A stretch of 6,181 nt of DNA, taken from assembly GCA_946221765.1 (NCBI GenBank), contig CAMIMK010000190.1, positions 1 through 6,181 on the forward strand, written 5' to 3'. This stretch comes from an uncultured Rhodovulum sp. (GTDB lineage: Bacteria > Pseudomonadota > Alphaproteobacteria > Rhodobacterales > Rhodobacteraceae). The position numbers were made by a program, and so were the translations under genes. Below are positions 1-5,659 of this stretch, in pieces; within the stretch, counting starts at the first letter, position 1, and the number at the start of each line of letters is the position of its first letter. The notes under the pieces are model-generated. The model did no database searches. It was given only the letters and a program-made list of their open reading frames with translations, and was not told the origin of the DNA.

Positions 1-1728
1 CGCGCGGATGTCATAGTCGAGCTTCGGCTGCAGGACCGCGAGGCCGCGATCCATCCATTCGGCGAAGACCGGCTCGGTCTCGTAGAGATCCCGCGCCATC
101 CCTGCATATTGCGCGCCGCCGCCGGGAAAGAGGAAGACGACCTCCGGGGCCTCGTCGACCACGGTATGGGTGAAGACCCGCCGGGGCTCCATCGCCTCCA
201 GCAGGCCCGCCGCCTCCTCGTGGGTCGCGGCCACCAGCACGCGGCGCCGCTCGAAGGCCCGCCGCCCCTCCTTGAGGGTGAAGGCGACATCGGCGAGCGG
301 CTGCTCGGGATGGGCGCGCAGATGCGCGGCAAGCCGCTTCGAGGCATCGTCGAGCGCCGCCCGCGACTTCGCCGACAGCGTCAGGATCTGGAAGGGCCAG
401 TCGGACTCGTCCGAGGGCGCCACCGCCGGCGCCTCCTCCACCACGGCATGGGCATTGGTGCCGCCGACGCCGAGCGAATTCACCCCGGCCCGCCGCGGGC
501 CGCCGAGCGCCGGGAAGTCGCGCAGGGCCGCATTCACCCGGAAGGGACTGGTCTCGAAATCGATCGACGGGTTCGGCGCCTCGAAGCCGAGGCTCGGCGG
601 GATCTGGCGGTGGTGCAATGCCAGCGACGCCTTGATGAGACTCGCGACACCTGCCGCCGTGTCGGTATGGCCGATGTTGGTCTTGACCGAGCCGATGCCG
701 CAGAACCCGCGCGCCTCGGTCGTCTCGCGGAAGGCCGCGGTCAGCGCCGCCACCTCGATCGGATCGCCGAGATAGGTGCCGGTGCCGTGGCATTCGACAT
801 AGCCGATCGACCCCGCCCCGACCCCCGCCACCGCATGGGCCTCGGCGATGGCGCGCGCCTGCCCGTCGACGCTCGGCGCCAGATAGCCCGCCTTGGCCGC
901 GCCGTCGTTGTTGACCGCCGTGCCCTTGATGACCGCCCAGATGTGGTCGCCATCGGCCAGCGCATCCTCCAGCCGGCGCAGCACCACCGCCCCGGCCCCC
1001 GAGCCGAAGACCGTGCCCTCGGCGCGATGGTCGAAGGCATGGCAATGCCCGTCCGGCGACAGGATCTCGCCCTCCTTGAACACATAGCCGCGCCCGTGGG
1101 GCAGCTCGATCGTCACGCCGCCCGCCAGCGCCATGTCGCATTCGCCGTTCAGGAGCGCCTGACAGGCGAAATGCGTCGCCACGAGCGAGGTCGAGCAGGC
1201 GGTCTGCAGGTTGATGCTCGGCCCCTTCAGGTCGAACACATGGCTGACCCGGGTGGCGAGGAAGTCCTTGTCGTTGCCGGTGTGGCGCAGCAGGAACATG
1301 CCGGTGCTCGCCACCAGATCCGGGTTCGAGCAGATGTTGAAGTAGAAATAGCTCCCCATGCCGCAGCCGGCATAGACACCGATGGCGCCCTTGAACCGCT
1401 CCGGGGGATGGCCGGCGTTTTCGAGCGCCTCCCAGGCCACCTCGAGGAACTGGCGGTGCTGCGGATCGAGGATCGCGGATTCCTTCGGGCCGAAGCCGAA
1501 GAAATCGCCGTCGAATCGCTCGAAGCCCTCGAGTGGCGCCGCCGCGGCCACGTAGTTGCGGTCATAGAGGCGGTCGGGGGACTCGCCGGCGGCCAGCATC
1601 TCTTCGGGCGTGTAGTGCCGGATGCACTCGATCCCGTCGCGCAGGTTGGCCCAGTAGCCTTCGAGCGTGTCCGATCCCGGAAGGTGGGCCGCCATGCCGA
1701 CGATCGCGATGTCGTTCCGGTCTGACAT
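1..1728 (-). CDS. Type I polyketide synthase, N-terminal part (KS domain and start of AT domain), cut by window edge
   Basis: The reading frame is open from an ATG at 1728 to the left edge, giving 576 residues with no stop. It opens almost directly with a beta-ketoacyl synthase (KS) domain, residues about 6-430, beginning DIAIVGMAAHLPGS. The KS catalytic triad is intact: Cys178 in TACSTS, His314 in HGTGTYLGDPIE and His354 in NIGHT; the domain ends near GVGGTNAH (to His427). A KS-AT linker follows (about 431-530). A malonyl/acyl-CoA acyltransferase domain then begins at FLFPGGGAQYAGM (from residue 532). Its GHSxG active site, and any later reductive, carrier or release domains, lie outside the window. 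A working KS condenses an acyl starter with an extender unit carried on an acyl carrier protein. There is no loading module or obvious N-terminal docking helix before the KS. The start has only a weak GGCGGGA-like ribosome site, but the KS begins a few residues downstream, so a start much further in is unlikely. The family call is secure; the product is unknown. Confidence 0.96.
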   Translation of the reverse strand, partial: MSDRNDIAIVGMAAHLPGSDTLEGYWANLRDGIECIRHYTPEEMLAAGESPDRLYDRNYVAAAAPLEGFERFDGDFFGFGPKESAILDPQHRQFLEVAWEALENAGHPPERFKGAIGVYAGCGMGSYFYFNICSNPDLVASTGMFLLRHTGNDKDFLATRVSHVFDLKGPSINLQTACSTSLVATHFACQALLNGECDMALAGGVTIELPHGRGYVFKEGEILSPDGHCHAFDHRAEGTVFGSGAGAVVLRRLEDALADGDHIWAVIKGTAVNNDGAAKAGYLAPSVDGQARAIAEAHAVAGVGAGSIGYVECHGTGTYLGDPIEVAALTAAFRETTEARGFCGIGSVKTNIGHTDTAAGVASLIKASLALHHRQIPPSLGFEAPNPSIDFETSPFRVNAALRDFPALGGPRRAGVNSLGVGGTNAHAVVEEAPAVAPSDESDWPFQILTLSAKSRAALDDASKRLAAHLRAHPEQPLADVAFTLKEGRRAFERRRVLVAATHEEAAGLLEAMEPRRVFTHTVVDEAPEVVFLFPGGGAQYAGMARDLYETEPVFAEWMDRGLAVLQPKLDYDIRA

Positions 1729-1822
1729 GTGTCCCGCCTGACGCCTGCTCGAATGATGCGGCCCAGATAGGCCCCCGAGCCCAAAGATTGTGTTAACCGA
1801 TCCCGGTCCCGGGGGGCCCCGT

Positions 1823-1899
1823 GGCAGGCCGGCATCCGCGGGCAGGCCCCTGCCCAGCGCGGCGGCTACAGGAGGCCCCGCCCTGCCGCAAGGCAGGCC
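1823..1899. repeat. Three copies of GGCAGGCC
   Basis: The eight-base word GGCAGGCC occurs at 1823-1830, 1841-1848 and 1892-1899, all in the same orientation. The second and third copies each form one arm of a hairpin. The word CCCGTGGC also occurs twice nearby (1818-1825 and 1898-1905). In DNA this rich in G and C, short repeats arise easily, so function is uncertain. Confidence 0.45.
1882..1897 (-). terminator. Possible terminator hairpin after the acyltransferase gene
   Basis: CCTGCC and GGCAGG (1882-1887 and 1892-1897) form a perfect six-pair stem around a four-base loop, GCAA on the plus strand and TTGC in the minus-strand transcript. It lies 72 bases beyond the acyltransferase stop. A second hairpin follows at 1840-1855: GGGCAG and CTGCCC around a GCCC loop. 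Neither is followed by a run of T on the minus strand, so a classical intrinsic terminator is not shown; they could be pause or attenuation structures or chance. Confidence 0.25.
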
Positions 1900-1968
1900 C
1901 GTGGCCCCGCCGAGCACGGTTTCGAGACGGGAAAACCTCCGCGCGAGCAGCCCGGGCCGGGCTGTGCC

Positions 1969-2913
1969 TCAGACGAGCGTGCGCATCCCCGGCACCCGCA
2001 GCATCACGGCGGTGAACAGGGCCGAGACGGCAAAGACCGCGAGCGCGGCCGCCACGGTGCCGCTGTCTCCGCCGAACTTGAAGAGGACGTAGATGAAGAA
2101 GGGATGGATCAGGTAGATCCCGAAGGAGAGCCGCCCGAGCGCGCGCAGCCCGGGCACCCGCCAGGTGGCCCGCCGCCCGAACTCGAAGGCGACGATCCCG
2201 ATGACGAGCGGCTCCAGGGCCTCGGTGGCGCCGACCGCGAGACAGCCGGCGACCGTCGCCACGAGAAACAGCGGGGCGACGAGCGGCCGGCCGAAGCGAA
2301 GGGCCACCGCCGCCAGCAGGCCGTAGACCGTGGGGGTCGTCGCCACGGTCCATTGCTCGAAGGGCGGCATCGTCGTTCCCTCGGCGATCCAGAGCATCGC
2401 GACGCAGAGCGGCACCGCCGCCACCGCCGCCCCGACGAGCGCCCCCTCGGTCCTGAGACGGGGGGCCAGCAGCATGATCGGCACCGCGCTGATCAGCACC
2501 CAGGGCAGGAACCAGAGATGGATCGACGGGCCGATGAACACGGCCCAGGGATTTTCGAGCCGCAGCGCCGGCTCCACGCCCCGGAGCCGGACGGCGTTGA
2601 CGACGAGGCAGAAGCCGCACCAGACGAGCCAGGGCAGCAGCACCCGCATCACCCGGCTCATCCAGAAGTCGCGCAGCCCGACCTTGGTGAGGGAGAGCGC
2701 GGCGAAATACGCGGTCAGCACCAGGAACAGCGCCAGCGCGCCCGAGGCGATGCCGCTGCCGGGGGCATGGAGATGGAACCAGACGATGCCGAGCGCGGCG
2801 AGGAAGCGCAGGCCCTCCAGCACCTCCAGCCGGGCCCGGGGCGCCGCCGGCCCCGCCACATTGCCCCCGCCCGGCCGGGCGGGCGGCACGCCTTCCAGTG
2901 TCACCTGCGTCAT
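1969..2913 (-). CDS. Acyltransferase-3 family membrane O-acyltransferase (OafA/YrhL-like)
   Basis: This 314-residue protein has the pattern of the acyltransferase-3 family: many hydrophobic segments and, near the N terminus, LEGLRFLAALGIVWFHLH (residues 32-49), holding the conserved Arg36 and His47. It also has a basic RVMRVLLPW stretch (87-95), the hallmark HLWFLP at 132-137, and a late IYLIHPFF helix. Such inner-membrane enzymes move acetyl or other acyl groups onto sugars, lipids or secondary metabolites. The start chosen is the ATG at 2913, because GGAGGA sits six bases upstream of it. An in-frame ATG at 2961 overlaps the glycosyltransferase stop as ATGA, but it has a poorly spaced ribosome site and adds only 16 low-complexity residues. 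The gene follows the glycosyltransferase by 44 bases and very likely shares its transcript, so an acylated glycoside or glycan is a fair inference. The acceptor is unknown. Confidence 0.93.
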   Translation of the reverse strand: MTQVTLEGVPPARPGGGNVAGPAAPRARLEVLEGLRFLAALGIVWFHLHAPGSGIASGALALFLVLTAYFAALSLTKVGLRDFWMSRVMRVLLPWLVWCGFCLVVNAVRLRGVEPALRLENPWAVFIGPSIHLWFLPWVLISAVPIMLLAPRLRTEGALVGAAVAAVPLCVAMLWIAEGTTMPPFEQWTVATTPTVYGLLAAVALRFGRPLVAPLFLVATVAGCLAVGATEALEPLVIGIVAFEFGRRATWRVPGLRALGRLSFGIYLIHPFFIYVLFKFGGDSGTVAAALAVFAVSALFTAVMLRVPGMRTLV

Positions 2914-2919
2914 CCCGTC

Positions 2920-2925
2920 TCCTCC
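2920..2925 (-). promoter_or_regulatory. Strong ribosome binding site deciding the acyltransferase start
   Basis: On the minus strand GGAGGA ends six bases before the ATG at 2913-2911. This near-ideal Shine-Dalgarno sequence favours that start over the ATG at 2961 that overlaps the upstream stop codon. Confidence 0.8.
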
Positions 2926-2957
2926 GGGCCGGGCGGCACCAGGGCCGCGGCCTCCGG

Positions 2958-4298
2958 TCATTCCTGAAAGAAATCCGGCCGGGCCGGCCGTGCGCCCAGC
3001 ACCCAGTCATAGACCTCGCGCAGCTGGGCGGCCTTGCAGGCCCAGGTGAAATCCGCCGTCACCCGCCCGCGCGCCGCGACGCCGGCGGCGGCAACCTCGT
3101 CCGGGTGCGTGGCAAGGCGCGCCAGTTCCGCCCGGAACCGGGCGATGATGTCCGCGCGCCGGCCGACCGGCACCTTGAAGCCCGTGCCCGGGCCCACCAG
3201 TTCGCCCGGCCCCGCATAGTCGACGACGAGCGGGGCGAGGCCGAGCGCCATCGCCTCCAGCACCACGCCGCCGCCGAATTCGCGGATCGACGGAAAGGCC
3301 AGCAGGCCGCAGCGCACGGCGACATCCTGCACCGCCGTATGCGGCAGCCAGCCGTGGAAGGTGACCGCCTCCGACAGCCCTTCCGCCGCGACCGTCGCCT
3401 TGAGTTCGGCCAGCATCGGGCCGGCGCCGATCATCTCCAGCGTCATCGCGCCCGCGCGGAGCAGCGGCGCCGCCGCCTCCAGCAGCATGTCGGGGCCCTT
3501 GTAGGGCACCATCCGGCCGATGAAGCACGCCCGGAGCGGCCCCGGCTCCGGCGCCGCGACCCGCGAGAACCGCTCCGGGTCGATGCCGTTTTCCGGCAGG
3601 TAGATGCAGCGGCTCCGGTGGGCGGCCGGGATTTCCGACAGCGTGTGCCGCGAGCCGGCGAGGATCGCATCGGCCCCAAGCGTCGCCTGCCGGCCGGGCA
3701 TCAGCCGGTAGGCCCCCCGCACGTAGGACAGCCACTCCCGCTCGCGCCGGCGGGTCTCGTCGAAGCCGGCCGGCCAGGGCACGCCGCCGTTGAGCGGCCC
3801 GAGGACGAAGGGAATGCCCGCCGCCCGGCAGCGCGCCGCGATCGGGCTCGGCACCGTCGGGCTGAGCGGGGTGACCCGGTGGACGATGTCGAATTCGCCC
3901 GCCAGCAGGCGCGGTCCGAAGCTCTGCCAGATGCGCCGCTCGAAATAGGCATGGGACAGGACGCCGAGCGCCTGCAGCATCGTCCAGCCCTTGCCCTCGC
4001 CCATGCGCAGGGCACTGGCGACGGCCCAGACCGGCCGCGCGACCCGTTCGGAGTCGATGGCGGTGAAATCGATCCCCTCGCGCAGGCCGGCGCGCAGGAT
4101 GGCGCCGCGGTTGCGGATCTGGGTGACGATGTGGACATCGGCCACGCGGCGCAGGGCGCTTGCCAGCGACCAGCCCACCAGCGGGACGCTGGCCCATTCC
4201 GGATTGGCGGCCTCGGCGATCACCAGCACCCGCGGCGGCCGCGCCGCGCCGGGCAGACCGGGCAAGCTCGTGGCTGCGGGCAGGAAGTCGCGTGGCAT
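2958..4298 (-). CDS. Glycosyltransferase family 4 (GT-B fold, group 1)
   Basis: The 446-residue protein looks like a GT-B retaining glycosyltransferase, which transfers a sugar from a nucleotide-sugar donor. After about 20 Ala/Pro-rich residues, the N-terminal acceptor domain opens with RVLVIAEAANPEWASVPLVG (23-42). The C-terminal donor domain shows FIGRMVPYKGPDMLLEA with Arg262 and Lys267, the usual phosphate-contacting pair. Further on come EMIGAGPM, VTFHGWLPH and the EX7E motif, EFGGGVVLE, with Glu340 and Glu348. There is no signal peptide or membrane helix, so a cytoplasmic or membrane-face enzyme is expected. The start is the ATG at 4298, which has AGGGG four bases upstream. A GTG at 4319 would add seven residues but lacks a spaced ribosome site. 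The gene leads a minus-strand run with the acyltransferase and the polyketide synthase. It may glycosylate a polyketide or lipid, or build a surface glycan; donor and acceptor cannot be read from sequence. Confidence 0.94.
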   Translation of the reverse strand: MPRDFLPAATSLPGLPGAARPPRVLVIAEAANPEWASVPLVGWSLASALRRVADVHIVTQIRNRGAILRAGLREGIDFTAIDSERVARPVWAVASALRMGEGKGWTMLQALGVLSHAYFERRIWQSFGPRLLAGEFDIVHRVTPLSPTVPSPIAARCRAAGIPFVLGPLNGGVPWPAGFDETRRREREWLSYVRGAYRLMPGRQATLGADAILAGSRHTLSEIPAAHRSRCIYLPENGIDPERFSRVAAPEPGPLRACFIGRMVPYKGPDMLLEAAAPLLRAGAMTLEMIGAGPMLAELKATVAAEGLSEAVTFHGWLPHTAVQDVAVRCGLLAFPSIREFGGGVVLEAMALGLAPLVVDYAGPGELVGPGTGFKVPVGRRADIIARFRAELARLATHPDEVAAAGVAARGRVTADFTWACKAAQLREVYDWVLGARPARPDFFQE

Positions 4299-4476
4299 CG
4301 GTCCCCTCGGCACTCGCACCTGCCCGGGCTAGCGCGCCGGCCTTAACAGCTGCTGAAGGCCGCGCCCCGTTCTGCCCCTGCACGGCCCCAAGGCATCGGA
4401 AAACTGAACCGCATCCGCCCGGTTGCCCTGTGGAGGCGGGCAGCCTGCCGGCCGCCCGACTCCGGACGGCGCCCGG
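4299..4476. other. Intergenic region between pdxA2 and the glycosyltransferase
   Basis: This 178-base stretch contains no supported gene. It holds the ribosome site of the glycosyltransferase (AGGGG on the minus strand, 4307-4303) and, nearer pdxA2, a GC-rich hairpin listed separately. A modestly AT-richer patch with TTCAGTTTTCC on the minus strand (about 4412-4402) could be part of a promoter for the glycosyltransferase group. I cannot pair it with a convincing second box. Confidence 0.5.
4435..4457 (-). terminator. Possible GC-rich hairpin after pdxA2
   Basis: Bases 4435-4439 (GGCGG) and 4452-4456 (CCGCC) can pair around an inner GGCA/TGCC element, making a compact GC-rich structure starting about 20 bases past the pdxA2 stop. 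No T-run follows on the minus strand, so intrinsic termination is only a possibility. It lies where one would expect transcription of the catabolic gene to end before the biosynthetic group. Confidence 0.25.
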
Positions 4477-5472
4477 TCAGGTGGCCGGCGCAGCTTCGCG
4501 GCGGGTGCGGGCCAGCTGGCGGGCATAGGCGAGCGCCGACATCATGTTGACGTGATTGGCCTTGCCGGTGCCGGCGATGTCGAAGGCGGTGCCGTGGTCG
4601 ACCGAGCTGCGGTCGATCGGCAGCCCGAGCGACACGTTCACCGCCGTGTCGAAGGCGACGAGCTTGATCGGGATGTGGCCCTGGTCGTGGTACTGGGCGA
4701 TCACGAGATCGAAGGCGCCGTTGTAGGCCCGGTAATAGACGGTATCGGCCGAGATCGGGCCGACGACATTGATGCCCTCGGCCCGGGCCGCGGCGACGGC
4801 GGGGGCGAGGAAATCGTCATCCTCGGTGCCGAAGAGGCCGTTCTCGCCGCAATGCGGGTTCAGCCCGGCGACGGCGATGCGCGGCGACTCCAGGCCCATC
4901 CGCCGGAAATGGCGATGGCCGGTGCGGATCGTCTCCAGCACCCGCTCGGGCTTCGCACGCTCGATCGCCTCGCGCAGCGAGACATGGGTCGAGACATGGA
5001 TGACGTTCAGCCGCTCGGAGGCGAGCAGCATCCAGGACGACCGCTGCCCGGTCAGGTGGGCGAGCAGCCCGGTATGCCCGTCATAGTGATGGCCGGCGGA
5101 ATTCAGCGCCTCCTTGTTGATCGGGGCGGTGACGATGCCGGCGGCCCGACCCGCCTGCGCCCAGTCGACGGCGGTGCGGATATACTGGTAGCAGGCCTCG
5201 CCGCAGCGCGGGCTCAGCACTCCGAAACGGTCCGGCAGCCCCTCGACCGGCACGTCGATGACCGCGATCCCTGCCGCGCCGGGTGCGACCAGCGGCAGGT
5301 CGATCCCGGCGGCAGCCACCGCGCGGGCGAGGACCGAGCGGTCCCCCACCACGGCATAGTCGCGCCGCTCGTCGGCGCCGAGGGCGGCCAGCGCCTTGAC
5401 CGTCACCTCCGGGCCGACGCCCGAGGGATCCCCCATCGTGATGACGATTGGGCTGTTGGCTGAGACGGTCAT
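4477..5472 (-). CDS. pdxA2: PdxA2-type four-carbon sugar-acid 4-phosphate dehydrogenase (decarboxylating)
   Basis: The 331-residue protein is a full-length PdxA family member. Visible motifs are TMGDPSGVGPE (12-22), TAPINKEALNSAGHHYDGHT (115-134), AGLNPHCGENGLFG (202-215), YHDQGHIPIK (261-270) and SSVDHGTAFDIAGTG (289-303). The three metal-binding histidines expected from E. coli PdxA appear as His163 (STHVSL), His207 and His262. Classical PdxA oxidises 4-hydroxythreonine 4-phosphate in vitamin B6 synthesis. PdxA2 instead oxidises and decarboxylates D-threonate or D-erythronate type 4-phosphates to dihydroxyacetone phosphate with NAD. I prefer PdxA2 because of the QYHDQGHIPIK variant and the divergent acid-sugar kinase gene next door; a B6 role is not excluded by sequence alone. 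The start is the ATG at 5472, with AGGAAGGG (5489-5482) nine bases upstream. A GTG at 5493 has no ribosome site. It is probably transcribed from the AT-rich divergent region to its right. Confidence 0.92.
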   Translation of the reverse strand: MTVSANSPIVITMGDPSGVGPEVTVKALAALGADERRDYAVVGDRSVLARAVAAAGIDLPLVAPGAAGIAVIDVPVEGLPDRFGVLSPRCGEACYQYIRTAVDWAQAGRAAGIVTAPINKEALNSAGHHYDGHTGLLAHLTGQRSSWMLLASERLNVIHVSTHVSLREAIERAKPERVLETIRTGHRHFRRMGLESPRIAVAGLNPHCGENGLFGTEDDDFLAPAVAAARAEGINVVGPISADTVYYRAYNGAFDLVIAQYHDQGHIPIKLVAFDTAVNVSLGLPIDRSSVDHGTAFDIAGTGKANHVNMMSALAYARQLARTRREAAPAT

Positions 5473-5659
5473 TTCCTTGATCCCTTCCTGCACGCGGCGA
5501 TTCGTGTTGTAAACTCAGAAACCCAGCCGCACCTATCCAAAAAATGCATCTGTTTTCTGCATCTTGAAGAGCTTTCGCTCTCGATCTTTCCGGAATTTTT
5601 CCCGTTCACACATGACATCTTTACCTGTAAGCTCATCGAAAGGCAAACCGGGATTGGCC
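5473..5659. promoter_or_regulatory. AT-rich divergent promoter/operator region between pdxA2 and the acid-sugar kinase
   Basis: The two divergent genes are separated by 187 bases of clearly different composition: 41% GC over 5541-5640, against about 70% in the flanking genes. Such a drop is typical of promoter DNA in GC-rich bacteria. It contains a TGCATCT direct repeat, a small hairpin (AGAGC and GCTCT around TTTC, 5568-5581), the palindrome TTCCGGAA (5588-5595), and the related words TGTAAACTCA (5508-5517) and TGTAAGCTCA (5626-5635). These are plausible regulator sites. I could not assign -35 and -10 boxes for either gene with confidence, and no regulator gene lies in the window. Confidence 0.6.
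5545..5564. repeat. TGCATCT direct repeat, period 13, also containing an inverted ATGCA/TGCAT pair
   Basis: TGCATCT occurs at 5545-5551 and 5558-5564, separated by GTTTTC. Because TGCA is self-complementary, the same element also reads as an inverted repeat, ATGCA (5544-5548) with TGCAT (5558-5562). It lies near the middle of the divergent spacer, 73-92 bases from the pdxA2 start, a sensible place for an operator controlling both genes. Function is inferred only from position and symmetry. Confidence 0.4.

Larger units (their letters stand above)
1729..1968. other. Intergenic region between the acyltransferase and polyketide synthase genes
   Basis: This 240-base stretch has no gene I would defend. 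The half next to the polyketide synthase (about 1729-1800) is the less GC-rich part and includes the minus-strand hexamer TTAACA at 1796-1791, with CTATCT at 1770-1765. They resemble -35 and -10 boxes, but the 20-base spacing is poor, so no promoter is claimed. The half next to the acyltransferase stop is extremely GC-rich and carries repeated GGCAGGCC words and two short hairpins, listed separately. The gap is large for an operon this compact. The polyketide synthase may therefore have its own promoter here, or the region may be a transcribed leader. Confidence 0.6.

Noticed and set aside
11..1141. Minus-strand open frame of 376 codons in another frame within the polyketide synthase
   Set aside because: Its low-complexity Arg/Gly/Ala translation lies out of frame with the KS motifs, which are fully accounted for in the frame starting at 1728.
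109..1725. Long plus-strand open frame of 538 codons opposite the polyketide synthase
   Set aside because: It is antisense to a clear KS-AT coding sequence; its Arg/Gly-rich translation has no recognisable domain and is a by-product of GC-rich third positions.
1765..1796. TTAACA and CTATCT as a minus-strand promoter for the polyketide synthase
   Set aside because: The boxes are 20 bases apart and only loosely match consensus, so I do not list it as a promoter.
1227..1835. Minus-strand frame of 202 codons overlapping the PKS start
   Set aside because: It is out of frame with the KS, Ser/Arg-rich, and without motif; the KS frame starting at 1728 explains this DNA.
2104..2967. Plus-strand frame of 287 codons opposite the acyltransferase
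   Set aside because: Its translation is rich in Pro, Arg, Glu and Asp, with no domain, and is antisense to a membrane protein gene.
1793..3010. Minus-strand frame of 405 codons over the acyltransferase and the following gap
   Set aside because: It is a shadow frame; the acyltransferase-3 motifs and hydrophobic segments lie in the 2913-1969 frame.
2898..4346. Plus-strand frame of 482 codons opposite the glycosyltransferase
   Set aside because: It is Arg-rich antisense shadow; the opposite strand has the complete GT-B motifs.
4423..5463. Plus-strand frame of 346 codons opposite pdxA2
   Set aside because: It is antisense to a full-length PdxA family gene with all metal-binding histidines; the translation has no recognisable family.
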